Part shown: positions 27,079-36,729 of the stretch, one piece after another
Numbering within the stretch: the first letter of the stretch is position 1
How the letters are laid out: each line of letters opens with the position of its first letter
NCBI RefSeq assembly: GCF_004804355.1
Contig: NZ_SRWZ01000005.1
Location: forward strand, 124,001-188,000
DNA: 64,000 nt
Source: Cognatitamlana onchidii
Lineage (GTDB): Bacteria > Bacteroidota > Bacteroidia > Flavobacteriales > Flavobacteriaceae
Direction: 5' to 3'
Made by a program: the position numbers and the translations under genes
Notes under the pieces: model-generated
Database searches by the model: none
What the model saw: the letters and a program-made list of their open reading frames with translations, nothing else
What the model was told of the DNA's origin: nothing

Positions 27079-27120
27079 AAAAAAGACACTTTGCACTCTC
27101 ACTTACAAAGCATCTTTTTT
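27079..27120 (-). terminator. terminator of the pfl operon
   Basis: On the minus strand AAAGATGCTTTG pairs with CAAAGTGTCTTT (12 bp with two G-U pairs) around a 12-base loop, followed by a T tract. It lies just past the MFS transporter stop. Confidence 0.75.
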
Positions 27121-27141
27121 GACTAACCAACCAAGCAAAGT

Positions 27142-28410
27142 TTAAGCAAATTTTAATTTGCCTTTTTTAATATCATCCATTTTTTTATAGGCTTTTGTCA
27201 CTTCAATTTTCATAAGAATAGAAACAATTAAAGCAACAACAAATAAGCCTGCAAATACTTTTAACGTTACATCTAATGAACCTGTTGCATTTTTAACCAC
27301 ATCGTATATAGTTGGGCCAACTACGCCAGCTAATCCCCAAGCAGCTAATACCATTCCATGAATGGCTCCTAGTTGTTTGGTTCCAAACAAATCTCCTAAA
27401 AATGCTGGTAGTGTAGCAAAGCCACCACCGTACATAGTAATTACGGTAAATAAAACTATTAAGAACCCAACTTCTACCGTAATTTGAGGTAAAAAGTAGA
27501 ATGCCAATATTTGAAATCCGAAGAAAATGATAAAGGTATTAGCACGTCCTAAATAATCTGAAAGTGTAGACCAGGCCAATCTACCTAAGCCATTAAAAAC
27601 CCCAATAAAACCAACAATCGCAGCTGCCTGCATAGGGGTATAATTCAATTTTTCTTGCATCATGGGGCTTGCTGCAGAAATAATAGCAATACCACATGAA
27701 ATATTAATAAACATCATGATCCACATGAAATAAAAACGCTTTGTTTTTAATGATGCATTAGCATCAATATTGGCCATATCTGCCTTTATAGTCTTCCCTT
27801 CTCCGGGCTTAAACCCTTCTGGCATATAGCCTTCTGGTGGTCTTTCAATATATCTTGCAGAAGACAATATAAGAATCATGTAAATGGCACCTAACACGTA
27901 AAAAGCATTGGCAACACCTACCGAATCAAATAATGATTGCATAACAGGACCAAATATTAGAGCAGCAAAACCAAAGCCCATAATGGCCATTCCTGTTGCT
28001 AAACCACGTCTATCTGGGAACCATTTAACCAACGTACTTACTGGTGTTATATATCCTAAACCTAGTCCTATACCACCTATTACGCCATAGCATAAATAAA
28101 ACAGCCATAAGGACTCCAATTGAACGGCTAGTCCAGAACCTAAAATACCAAGACCATAAAAGATACCTGCTGTGGTACCACTCACTTTTGGTCCTACTTT
28201 TTCAACCCAGCGCCCCAAAAAAGCAGCTGAAAGGCCAAGTAATAAAATAGCTATTTTAAAGGCCCACTTAATAACACTACCATCTACATCAAAGACATCT
28301 TTAACGGGGTTTGTCATCACAGAATAAGCATAAACAGACCCAATTGAAATGTGTATTCCAACAGCCGAAGCCGCAATAAGCCATCTGTTTTTTAATTTTT
28401 GTGTTTTCAT
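27142..28410 (-). CDS. OFA-family MFS transporter (oxalate/formate type)
   Basis: The 422-residue protein has about twelve membrane segments and the major-facilitator signature between helices 2 and 3 (LLGLSAAFLGRWVEKVGPKV). MKTQKLKNRWLIAASAVGIH, SIGSVYAYSVMTNP and VKWFPDRRGLATGMAIMGFG are typical of the oxalate/formate antiporter (OFA) group. It is the last gene of a minus-strand run behind pflB and pflA, separated from pflA by 41 bases. That context suggests export or exchange of formate or a related monocarboxylate; this is inference, since OFA members also carry oxalate, lactate and others. Confidence 0.88.
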   Translation of the reverse strand: MKTQKLKNRWLIAASAVGIHISIGSVYAYSVMTNPVKDVFDVDGSVIKWAFKIAILLLGLSAAFLGRWVEKVGPKVSGTTAGIFYGLGILGSGLAVQLESLWLFYLCYGVIGGIGLGLGYITPVSTLVKWFPDRRGLATGMAIMGFGFAALIFGPVMQSLFDSVGVANAFYVLGAIYMILILSSARYIERPPEGYMPEGFKPGEGKTIKADMANIDANASLKTKRFYFMWIMMFINISCGIAIISAASPMMQEKLNYTPMQAAAIVGFIGVFNGLGRLAWSTLSDYLGRANTFIIFFGFQILAFYFLPQITVEVGFLIVLFTVITMYGGGFATLPAFLGDLFGTKQLGAIHGMVLAAWGLAGVVGPTIYDVVKNATGSLDVTLKVFAGLFVVALIVSILMKIEVTKAYKKMDDIKKGKLKFA

Positions 28411-28451
28411 AATTAGTATGATTTGGATACTCTGAAGTAGTATCTCTTTAG

Positions 28452-29183
28452 TTAGTTTATTTTTACCTCTTTGAAATATTGTTGTAAAATTTCAACAGCG
28501 GCGTCTATTTCCTCCTTGGTATTTTCTCTGGCATCATTCAACTCATACGTCCATCCTAAGGCCTCCCACTTATGAATTCCTAATTTATGGTATGGCTGCA
28601 ATTCTATTTTTTCAATGGTTTTATAATCTTTAAAATAGTCTCCCATTTGATGCAACAATTCCGGCTTGTTAGTAATTTCAGGAATGAGTACATAACGTAA
28701 CCACATTTTCTTTCCTGAAGCTTCTCTATGCTTGGCAAAATCAAAAGTGGTTTCCTTATTTTTTTGACCTGTTATATAGTTATAACCTTCTTCTGTCATG
28801 TGTTTGATATCCAACATCACTAAATCTGCATAATCATCCAGTAATTCTTGGGTAAAATGATTTAATAATCTACCGTTGGTATCAATATTAGTGTGAATAT
28901 TAGCTTCCTTAAGTTTTTTAAAAAACGGTAGTAAAGCCTTAGCTTGTAATAACGGTTCGCCACCAGAAACAGTTACACCTCCTTTTTTACCAAAATAAGG
29001 TTTCATTTTAATAGCCATCTCCACCAATTCGTCAACATGGTAACTCTTTCCTCCATGGGTATCAATGGTATCTGGGTTATGGCAATACAGACATTTAAGC
29101 TTACATCCTTGCAGAAAAATAACCATCCTTACACCAGGTCCATCATGGGTTCCAAACGACTCAATGGAGTGTACATTTAGTAT
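28452..29183 (-). CDS. pflA: pyruvate formate-lyase-activating enzyme
   Basis: This radical-SAM enzyme installs the glycyl radical on PflB. The CxxxCxxC cluster motif is CKLKCLYCHNPDT, followed by GGVTVSGGEPLLQ. The first ATG (29126) is too late: the conserved N-terminus NVHSIESFGTHDGPGVR lies upstream in the same frame. No ATG, GTG or TTG exists between that segment and the upstream stop. The codon where homologues begin is ATA at 29181-29183, giving about 243 residues, the normal family length. So the start is probably a non-standard ATA, or an ATG lost by mutation or sequencing error. pflB lies about 100 bases upstream. Confidence 0.88.
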   Translation of the reverse strand: MLNVHSIESFGTHDGPGVRMVIFLQGCKLKCLYCHNPDTIDTHGGKSYHVDELVEMAIKMKPYFGKKGGVTVSGGEPLLQAKALLPFFKKLKEANIHTNIDTNGRLLNHFTQELLDDYADLVMLDIKHMTEEGYNYITGQKNKETTFDFAKHREASGKKMWLRYVLIPEITNKPELLHQMGDYFKDYKTIEKIELQPYHKLGIHKWEALGWTYELNDARENTKEEIDAAVEILQQYFKEVKIN

Positions 29184-29287
29184 GTTATCTTGAGTTTTAA
29201 TAATATTAGGTTTTAGTGTTTAAAATAAGCATCCGAAAAAGTAGCGGTTAAACTCCTTTTTCAGATGCGTTCAAAATATTAATAAAA

Positions 29288-31513
29288 CTACATGGATTCG
29301 TGGAAAGAACGTGTAATAACTTCCATTTGCTGTTCTTTTGTAAGTCTAACAAAATTCACAGCGTAACCAGATACACGTATGGTTAATTGTGGATACTCTT
29401 CTGGGTGCTCCATAGCATCAAGAAGCATTTCTTTGTCCAACACATTTACATTAAGGTGTTGTGCATTTTTAATGAAATACCCATCAATAATAGTTGCTAA
29501 ATTTTCAATTCTTTCAACGTCATCAGCACCTAATGATTTTGGCACTATTGAGAAGGTATTAGAAATACCATCTAAAGAATCTTTATAATCAATTTTAGCT
29601 ACAGAATTTAAAGAAGCTATGGCTCCATTACAATCACGCCCGTGCATTGGATTGGCACCAGGAGCAAAAGGAATACCGCTTTTTCTACCATCTGGCGTTG
29701 CCCCAGTTTTCTTACCATAAGACACGTTTGATGTAATCGTTAATACAGACATGGTAGGCTCTGCATTTTTATAAACTGGTAGTTTTTTCAACTCATCATT
29801 GAAATCTGCCACTGCTTGCGCTGCTAATTCATCCACACCGTCTTCATCATTACCATAGCAAGGGAACTCTCCTTTAATATCAAAATCTACAGTTAATCCT
29901 TCTTCATTTCTAATTGGTGTTACTTGAGCATACTTAATAGCCGAAAGCGAATCTGCTACAATAGATAAACCTGCAATACCATAAGCAATATTAATGCTTG
30001 GGTTGGTATCAATTAAAGCCATCTGTGCTTTTTCATAATAGTACTTATCATGCATGTAGTGAATAATGTTCATAGAATCATTATAAACCCTTGCAACTTC
30101 CTTCATGGCTATTCTAAAGTTTGCCATAACTTGATCAAAGTCTAACACATCGCCTTTTAGTGGCTCAATACCTTCTACCATTAAAGTACCGGTATTCTCA
30201 CAACGACCACCGTTAATAGCTAATAATAATGTTTTAGCCAAGTTGGTACGTGCACCAAAGAACTGGATTGATTTACCTAAGCTTTGGTAAGACACACAAC
30301 AAGCAATACCGTAATCATCAGAACCACGTTGTGCACGCATTAAATTATCATTTTCAAACTGAATAGATGAGGTATCAATCGCTACTTTTGAACAGAATTT
30401 TTTGAAATTCTCTGGCAAATCTTTTGACCAAAGAACTGTCATATTAGGTTCTGGTGATGGACCCAAGTTATATAAGGTATTTAAGAAACGGAAAGAGGTT
30501 TTAGTAACTTTGGTTCTTCCATCTTCAAACATACCACCAATTGCTTCAGTTACCCAAGTAGGGTCTCCTGCAAATATTTCATCATAAGCGCCCATTCTTA
30601 AGTGACGAACCATTCTTAATTTCATCACAAACTGGTCAATATATTCTTGAGCTTCTTCCTCAGTAATTAATCCTTCTTGGATATCATTTTCAATATAGAT
30701 ATCTAGGAATGTAGAGGTATTACCTAATGACATGGCAGCACCATCTTGCTCCTGAACCGCAGCTAAGTAAGCCATGTAGGTCCATTGCACCGCCTCTCTG
30801 GCATTTTCTGCAGGACGCTCCAATTCTAAGTCGTATTTAGCACCTAAAGCAATAATTTCTTTTAAAGCCTTTATTTGCTCTGAAACTTCTTCACGTAAAC
30901 GAATAACAGATTCCGTCATCGGCCCAGTGATTTGCTCTAAATCAGCTTTCTTTTGTTCAATTAAAAAGTCTACTCCATATAGGGCAATACGACGGTAATC
31001 ACCAATAATTCTACCTCTTGCATAATTATCAGGTAAACCAGTAAGGAATCCTAAAGATCTGAACTTTCTTATTTCTGAAGTGTAAGCATCAAAAACCCCA
31101 TCATTATGTGTTTTTACATACTTAGAGAATAATTCTGTTAAGGTATCATTTGGCTTAACACCTTGCTCTGACAAGGCTTTTTGAACCACTTTAAAACCTC
31201 CAAAAGGTTTCATAGCACGTTTTAATAACTCATCTGTTTGAAGCCCTACAATAACCTCATTATCTTTATCTATATAACCAGCTGAGAATGCACCAACTGT
31301 TGAAATGGTTTCAGTATCTACAGAACGTACCCCATTATTTTTTCGTTCCTCTAAAGTGGCTGCTTTACAAACATCCCACAATTTTTGAGTTTTTTCACTT
31401 GGACCCACTAAAAACTCATGAGTTCCTAAATAAGGGGTAATGTTATTAATCACAAAATCTCTAACATTGACCTGCTTAGTCCAAATTCCGTCTTTAAATT
31501 GTTTTACTTCCAT
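29288..31513 (-). CDS. pflB: formate C-acetyltransferase (pyruvate formate-lyase)
   Basis: The 741-residue glycyl-radical enzyme splits pyruvate with CoA into acetyl-CoA and formate under low oxygen. The active-site cysteine pair is C405-C406 ([13 protein letters not shown]). The glycyl radical site is Gly716 in [31 protein letters not shown] is the conserved family segment. It heads an operon with its activase and a formate-type transporter. A promoter with an FNR-like box at the activating position lies upstream. Confidence 0.97.
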   Translation of the reverse strand: MEVKQFKDGIWTKQVNVRDFVINNITPYLGTHEFLVGPSEKTQKLWDVCKAATLEERKNNGVRSVDTETISTVGAFSAGYIDKDNEVIVGLQTDELLKRAMKPFGGFKVVQKALSEQGVKPNDTLTELFSKYVKTHNDGVFDAYTSEIRKFRSLGFLTGLPDNYARGRIIGDYRRIALYGVDFLIEQKKADLEQITGPMTESVIRLREEVSEQIKALKEIIALGAKYDLELERPAENAREAVQWTYMAYLAAVQEQDGAAMSLGNTSTFLDIYIENDIQEGLITEEEAQEYIDQFVMKLRMVRHLRMGAYDEIFAGDPTWVTEAIGGMFEDGRTKVTKTSFRFLNTLYNLGPSPEPNMTVLWSKDLPENFKKFCSKVAIDTSSIQFENDNLMRAQRGSDDYGIACCVSYQSLGKSIQFFGARTNLAKTLLLAINGGRCENTGTLMVEGIEPLKGDVLDFDQVMANFRIAMKEVARVYNDSMNIIHYMHDKYYYEKAQMALIDTNPSINIAYGIAGLSIVADSLSAIKYAQVTPIRNEEGLTVDFDIKGEFPCYGNDEDGVDELAAQAVADFNDELKKLPVYKNAEPTMSVLTITSNVSYGKKTGATPDGRKSGIPFAPGANPMHGRDCNGAIASLNSVAKIDYKDSLDGISNTFSIVPKSLGADDVERIENLATIIDGYFIKNAQHLNVNVLDKEMLLDAMEHPEEYPQLTIRVSGYAVNFVRLTKEQQMEVITRSFHESM

Positions 31514-31561
31514 CTTTATCTGGTATTAATATTTTGAAATAATCCGTTATAATTTCTTCAC

Positions 31562-31605
31562 CAAAAGTAAGTACAGAATTAAAAAATAAAGCTGACAAAA
31601 GTCAG
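31562..31605 (-). promoter_or_regulatory. FNR-type box and -7 box of pflB
   Basis: CTGACAAAAGTCAG (31592-31605) has perfect 5-bp arms in the TGAY-N4-RTCA pattern of FNR sites. On the minus strand TACTTTTG (31569-31562) fits TAnnTTTG. Centre-to-centre spacing is 33 bp, placing the FNR box near -40 from the inferred start, the class II activating position. The same spacing occurs before ccoI and ccoS. Confidence 0.75.
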
Positions 31606-31955
31606 TAAACCGCTATTATTGAAAAGATTTTTTATTCAGATTTCAACGAAAACGTTTGAGTTATAACCTCCTTATATATAATTATTTATGGTTTAGGTTT
31701 TTCTGTTTCAAATAATGCAAACTTTCATACGATTTCTAAGAAATAATACGACAAACAAAAATGGTTTTATGAAAGATTCGTAAAAATATCATCATTATAT
31801 TAACCCGTGCATCATAATTTCTTTTTATTTTTAGGAATTACTTAACCTACATATAATTTAGGGGTTTTAATTTAATATCTTACTCAAGTTGTTTTACAAG
31901 TTTGAAATGGCTATTTATTTTCATATTTTGCAATAACATATTCTATAAAAAACCC
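31606..31955. other. divergent intergenic region between pflB and the acyl-CoA synthetase
   Basis: AT-rich sequence without a gene. A weak partial match to the MarR palindrome further downstream (GCATCATAAT near 31809) was seen but is too degenerate to call. No clear -7 box for the + strand gene was found. Confidence 0.35.
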
Positions 31956-33728
31956 ATGGCAGCGATAACCAGACTTTTTGATTTTCCTTATTACCAGCTA
32001 AATAATCATCCTTTAGAAGCTTGCTTAGTAACTAAATATGATGGCCAATGGAAAAAAACGTCTACTCAAGAATACATTGATAAGGCCAATGCCATTAGCA
32101 GAGCGCTTATAAAATTAGGTGTCGAAAAACATGATAAAATTGCTGTTATTTCTTCTACTAACAGAACCGAGTGGAATATTGTCGATATTGGAGTGCTTCA
32201 AGTGGGAGCACAAAATATACCAATTTACCCGACTATAAGCGCCGAAGATTATGAGTACATCCTTAATCATAGTGAATCAATTTATTGTTTTGTGTCTGAT
32301 GAAGAGGTACTTGAAAAAATTAACCAAGTAAAATCAAAGACCAAACTTAAAGCAGTTTATTCTTTTGATAGAATTAAAGGCTGCCAGCACTACTCTGAGC
32401 TTCTTGAACTTGGGGCGTCTGGTGAAAACCAAGAGACTGTTGACACTAGAAAAGCGGAAGTAAAGCCTGAAGAATTAGCTACCATTATATATACCTCAGG
32501 AACCACAGGTAAACCTAAAGGGGTTATGCTATCCCACAACAATATTGTATCTAATGTTTTGGCCGCAGCAGAAAGATTCCCTCTACCTTATGGAGACCGA
32601 GCTTTAAGTTTTTTACCCATTTGCCATATCTTTGAGAGAGTCTTCACCTATTTATATCAATATGGTAGTATAGAAACCTATTTTGCTGAGGCCCTAGATA
32701 AAATTGGAGATAACGCAAAAGAAATAAAACCGTCTACTATGACGGTAGTGCCAAGGTTAATAGAGAAGGTCTATGATAAAATAATGGACAAAGGCAATGA
32801 CCTAACGGGTATAAAAAAGAAATTATTTTTTTGGGCCGTTGAATTAGGTGCACAGTTTCAACCTTACAAGAAAAATGGCTTCTTTTACGAGCTTAAACTA
32901 TCCATAGCACGAAAACTAATATTTAGCAAATGGCAGGAAGCCTTGGGCGGAAATATAGTTTTTATGGCTTCTGGAAGTGCAGCTTTACAACCAAGACTGG
33001 GCAAAATTTTTGGAGCAGCCAATATGCCAATTATGGAGTGCTATGGGCTTACTGAAACCTCGCCTGGGGTATCTGCTAGCGATAGAAGAAACGGTGGCTG
33101 GAAAATTGGCCATGTTGGTAGAGTTATTAAAGGGGTTGAAGTTAAGATTGCCGATGACGGCGAAATTTTATGTAAAGGCCCTAACGTAATGATGGGGTAT
33201 TATAAAGACCCGGAGAAAACAGGTAGTGTTATGAGCGGCGCATATTTTCATACCGGAGACAAAGGAGAAGTTGACAGCGATGGGTTTTTAAAGATTACTG
33301 GTCGTAAAAAGGAAATGTTTAAAACCTCTGGCGGAAAGTATATCATTCCTACGTTACTAGAAAACGAATTAAAGCAATCAAGATTTATCGAGCAAGTTAT
33401 GGTTATTGGCGAGGGTGAAAAAATGCCTGCAGCACTTATTCAGCCTAATTTTGAATTTATAAACGAATGGGTAGAACACAAACATCATAGTATTGATAAA
33501 ACCTTTGAGGGCATTACCAGTTCTGATATTATTCACAATAGAATACAGGAAGAGATAAACCTATGCAACATGAAATTTGGTAAATGGGAGCAAATTAAGC
33601 TTTTCAAACTTACTCCAGAGATTTGGTCCATTGAAGACGGGCACCTCACCCCCACTATGAAAATGAAAAGAAGTGTTATAAAAGAGAAATATAACGATCT
33701 TATTGAGAGTATTTATCGTCCTCAATAA
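31956..33728 (+). CDS. long-chain fatty-acid-CoA ligase
   Basis: I chose the ATG at 31956 (MAAITRLFDFPYYQLNNHPL), the usual start in this family, over a TTG at 31902. The 590-residue AMP-forming synthetase activates fatty acids with ATP and CoA. The P-loop is IIYTSGTTGKPKGVMLSH at about residues 176-193. ECYGLTETSPG is the A5 motif, and FHTGDKGEVDSDGFLKITGR with KKEMFKTSGGKYI gives the hinge and C-terminal domain. It is the first gene of the beta-oxidation cluster and lies 110 bases before marR, which has its own promoter. It is a FadD-type enzyme by function. Confidence 0.92.
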   Translation: MAAITRLFDFPYYQLNNHPLEACLVTKYDGQWKKTSTQEYIDKANAISRALIKLGVEKHDKIAVISSTNRTEWNIVDIGVLQVGAQNIPIYPTISAEDYEYILNHSESIYCFVSDEEVLEKINQVKSKTKLKAVYSFDRIKGCQHYSELLELGASGENQETVDTRKAEVKPEELATIIYTSGTTGKPKGVMLSHNNIVSNVLAAAERFPLPYGDRALSFLPICHIFERVFTYLYQYGSIETYFAEALDKIGDNAKEIKPSTMTVVPRLIEKVYDKIMDKGNDLTGIKKKLFFWAVELGAQFQPYKKNGFFYELKLSIARKLIFSKWQEALGGNIVFMASGSAALQPRLGKIFGAANMPIMECYGLTETSPGVSASDRRNGGWKIGHVGRVIKGVEVKIADDGEILCKGPNVMMGYYKDPEKTGSVMSGAYFHTGDKGEVDSDGFLKITGRKKEMFKTSGGKYIIPTLLENELKQSRFIEQVMVIGEGEKMPAALIQPNFEFINEWVEHKHHSIDKTFEGITSSDIIHNRIQEEINLCNMKFGKWEQIKLFKLTPEIWSIEDGHLTPTMKMKRSVIKEKYNDLIESIYRPQ

Positions 33729-33779
33729 CCAATAAAATCTTCCACGATTTCATAGCAACATAAACCTTTAAATTTTGTT

Positions 33780-33818
33780 AAATATATTATGCACGCATAA
33801 TATATTTTCATATATTTG
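33780..33818 (+). promoter_or_regulatory. MarR operator palindrome and -7 box
   Basis: A perfect 28-bp palindrome occupies 33780-33807: arms AAATATATTATGC and GCATAATATATTT around AC. TATATTTG at 33811-33818 fits the -7 consensus. The operator covers the region upstream of the -7 box, so repressor binding should block the marR-fadJ-fadA-fadE transcript. The ATG of marR lies 21 bases further on. Confidence 0.8.
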
Positions 33819-33838
33819 AAAAAACCAACCTAAAAAAT

Positions 33839-34282
33839 ATGAAGGACAAAACCATTGATTATGTTTTAAGGACAACATGGCTTGCAGTTCAAAAAATGTA
33901 TAATGAGGAAGCCAGCAAGTTTGGGAGCACCATGGCAACGGGCTTTACCTTACTAAGTATAGATCCAGAAAAAGGAACGTCCTCTACAGCATTAGGACCT
34001 AAAATGGGTATGGAGGCAACTAGCCTATCAAGAATTTTAAAAACGATGGAAACCAAAGGTCTTATTGAGCGCAAACCGAATCCAGAAGATGGCAGAGGGG
34101 TTATTATATGCTTAACCGAATTTGGGAGAGAAAATAGAGACTATTCCAGAGAACGTGTATTAAAGTTTAATGATACCATTAGGGAACACATTTCTGACAA
34201 CAAACTGAGTCACTTTTATGAAGTTGCCGAAGTTATAAATGAACTTGTGAATAACAAGAAAATATTTAATCAAAACGATTAG
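33839..34282 (+). CDS. MarR family regulator of the beta-oxidation operon
   Basis: The 147-residue protein has the MarR winged helix: LGPKMGMEATSLSRILKTME is the recognition region, and TKGLIERKPNPEDGRGVIIC with LTEFG the wing with the conserved DGRG. It is the first gene behind a 28-bp palindromic operator and 9 bases ahead of fadJ. By position it most likely represses its own operon and is released by an acyl-CoA or fatty-acid signal; the ligand is inferred, not seen. Confidence 0.9.
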   Translation: MKDKTIDYVLRTTWLAVQKMYNEEASKFGSTMATGFTLLSIDPEKGTSSTALGPKMGMEATSLSRILKTMETKGLIERKPNPEDGRGVIICLTEFGRENRDYSRERVLKFNDTIREHISDNKLSHFYEVAEVINELVNNKKIFNQND

Positions 34283-34291
34283 TAAATACAG

Positions 34292-36697
34292 ATGAGTAAA
34301 AGAAGAATAAAAAAAATTGCCATTATAGGCTCTGGCATTATGGGAAGTGGAATTGCTTGTCATTTTGCTAATATTGGAGTTGATGTATTATTACTCGATA
34401 TTATACCCAAAGAACCCAATGACAAAGAAAAAACGAGAGGCTTGACTATCGAAGACAAGGCTGTAAGAAACAGAATTGTAAACGATGCATTAACCGCAGC
34501 CTTAAAAGGAAAACCTGCACCCTTGTACCACAAAACGTTTGCCAACAGAATAACAACTGGAAATCTAGAAGACGACATTTCAAAAGTAGCTAGCGTCGAT
34601 TGGATTATGGAAGTGGTAGTAGAACGACTAGATATTAAACAACAAGTATTTGAAAAACTAGAGAAACATAGAACACCAGGAACTTTAATCACTTCTAATA
34701 CCTCAGGGATTCCAATAAATTTTATGAGTGAGGGGCGTAGCGAAGATTTCCAGAGGCATTTTTGTGGAACTCATTTTTTCAACCCTGCCAGATATTTAAA
34801 ACTTTTTGAAATTATTCCGGGTCCTAAAACAGATGTTCAAGTCCTTGAGTTCCTAAATAATTATGGCGAGCAGTTTCTTGGAAAGACCTCGGTTGTTGCC
34901 AAAGACACGCCCGCTTTTATTGGAAATAGAATTGGAATATTTAGTATTATGAGTCTGTTCCATACTGTTAAGGATATGGGGCTAACCATTGAGGATGTCG
35001 ATAAATTAACAGGCCCTGTTATTGGCCGACCCAAATCGGCAACTTTTAGAACTGTAGATGTTGTTGGACTCGACACCTTAGTACATGTTGCCAATGGTAT
35101 TGCCGAAAATTGTAAAAACGACGAGCGCCTTGAACTTTTTAAGCTACCAAGTTTTATCGAGACCATGATTAAAAACAATTGGTTAGGAAGTAAAACGGGG
35201 CAAGGTTTCTATAAAAAGCAAGTCGCTAATGGTAAAAAGGAAATTCTTTCTTTAGATTTGAATACTTTAGAATACAGGTCGTCAAGAAAAGCAAAATTTC
35301 CCACTCTCGAACTTACAAAACCAATTGATAAAGTTATAGACCGATTTGAAGTGCTTGTTGGAGGTAAGGACAAAGCTGGGGAGTTTTACAGAAAAACCTT
35401 TGCAGCTTTATTTGCTTATGTAAGCCATAGAATTCCAGAAATTTCAGATGACCTCTATAAAATAGACGATGCCATGAAATCTGGGTTTGGATGGGAACAT
35501 GGGCCGTTTCAAATCTGGGATGCAATAGGGCTAAGCAAAGGACTTGATCTCATTAAAGCTGAAAACTTAACGTTAGCTTCATGGGTTTCCGAGATGGTTA
35601 CTGCTGGGAATGAATCTTTTTACACCGTAAAAACCGGAGCTTCCTATTGTTACAATACTGCTACTAAAAAACAGGAAAAAATTCCTGGACAAGAGGCTTT
35701 TATAATCCTTGACAACATTAGAAAATCTAATGAGGTCTATAAAAACTCTGGTGTTGTTATTGAAGACTTGGGTGATGGCATATTAAATTGCGAGTTCCAG
35801 TCGAAAATGAACACGATTGGTGGTGACGTTTTAGCTGGCTTAAATAAAGCTATTGATTTAGCAGAACAAAATTATGAGGGGTTGGTAATAGGAAATCAAG
35901 GCGCCAATTTCTCAGTTGGCGCCAATATTGGTATGATTTTCATGATGGCAGTCGAACAGGAATACGACGAGCTTAATGCAGCGATTAAATATTTTCAAGA
36001 CACCATGATGCGTATGCGCTATTCAAGCATTCCAACCGTTTCAGCACCACATGGTATGTCTTTGGGAGGAGCTTGCGAACTCTCCATGCATGTGGATAAA
36101 GTAGTGGCCGCAGCCGAAACTTATATGGGGTTGGTTGAGTTTGGAGTTGGTGTTATTCCAGGTGGTGCAGGGTCTAAAGAAATGGCATTAAGAGCATCCG
36201 ATTCGTTTAGAAAAGGCGATGTACAACTAAACGTACTTCAAGAATACTTCTTAACCGTAGGCATGGCCAAAGTATCAACCTCTGGCTACGAAGCTTTCGA
36301 TTTAGGTTTGCTTCAAAAAGGGAAAGACACCATTGTTATTAATAAAGACCGCCAAATCGCAACCGCCAAATCGCATGCCAAGTTAATGGCCGAAGCAGGC
36401 TATACCATGCCCATTAAAAGAAAAGATGTTAAAGTTTTGGGCAAACAAGCCCTAGGTATGTTTTTAGTTGGTACAGATTCTATGGAAGCCGCAAACTATA
36501 TTAGTGAGCACGACCATAAAATTGCTAATAAACTTGCGTATGTTATGGCTGGGGGCGATCTCTCAGAGCCTACCTTAGTTACGGAACAGTATTTACTGGA
36601 CCTTGAACGCGAAGCTTTTTTAAGTCTTTGTACCGAACGAAAAACATTAGAGCGTATTCAACACATGCTTAAAACAGGAAAACCGTTACGAAACTAA
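34292..36697 (+). CDS. 3-hydroxyacyl-CoA dehydrogenase / enoyl-CoA hydratase
   Basis: The 801-residue bifunctional enzyme carries out hydration and oxidation in fatty-acid beta-oxidation. The NAD-binding Rossmann domain comes first (IGSGIMGSGIACHFANIGVD at about 12-31; HFFNPARYLKLFEIIPG). The hydroxyacyl-CoA dehydrogenase C-domains follow, with GNRIGIFS and GSKTGQGFYKK. The hydratase/isomerase domain is C-terminal (GNQGANFSVGANIG; GMSLGGACELSMHVDK; EFGVGVIPGGAGSKEM). This order is the reverse of E. coli FadB/FadJ but common in Bacteroidota. It is 32 bases ahead of the thiolase gene. Confidence 0.93.
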   Translation: MSKRRIKKIAIIGSGIMGSGIACHFANIGVDVLLLDIIPKEPNDKEKTRGLTIEDKAVRNRIVNDALTAALKGKPAPLYHKTFANRITTGNLEDDISKVASVDWIMEVVVERLDIKQQVFEKLEKHRTPGTLITSNTSGIPINFMSEGRSEDFQRHFCGTHFFNPARYLKLFEIIPGPKTDVQVLEFLNNYGEQFLGKTSVVAKDTPAFIGNRIGIFSIMSLFHTVKDMGLTIEDVDKLTGPVIGRPKSATFRTVDVVGLDTLVHVANGIAENCKNDERLELFKLPSFIETMIKNNWLGSKTGQGFYKKQVANGKKEILSLDLNTLEYRSSRKAKFPTLELTKPIDKVIDRFEVLVGGKDKAGEFYRKTFAALFAYVSHRIPEISDDLYKIDDAMKSGFGWEHGPFQIWDAIGLSKGLDLIKAENLTLASWVSEMVTAGNESFYTVKTGASYCYNTATKKQEKIPGQEAFIILDNIRKSNEVYKNSGVVIEDLGDGILNCEFQSKMNTIGGDVLAGLNKAIDLAEQNYEGLVIGNQGANFSVGANIGMIFMMAVEQEYDELNAAIKYFQDTMMRMRYSSIPTVSAPHGMSLGGACELSMHVDKVVAAAETYMGLVEFGVGVIPGGAGSKEMALRASDSFRKGDVQLNVLQEYFLTVGMAKVSTSGYEAFDLGLLQKGKDTIVINKDRQIATAKSHAKLMAEAGYTMPIKRKDVKVLGKQALGMFLVGTDSMEAANYISEHDHKIANKLAYVMAGGDLSEPTLVTEQYLLDLEREAFLSLCTERKTLERIQHMLKTGKPLRN

Positions 36698-36729
36698 AAT
36701 TACCAAGCGAATCGTAAAAGCAAAAAAAA

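Noticed and set aside
31780-31822. Second copy of the MarR palindrome before the acyl-CoA ligase gene
   Set aside because: Only scattered bases match and the two halves are not symmetrical.
31902-31955. TTG start for the acyl-CoA ligase
   Set aside because: The first 18 residues are hydrophobic and unlike the family; the ATG at 31956 gives the normal N-terminus.
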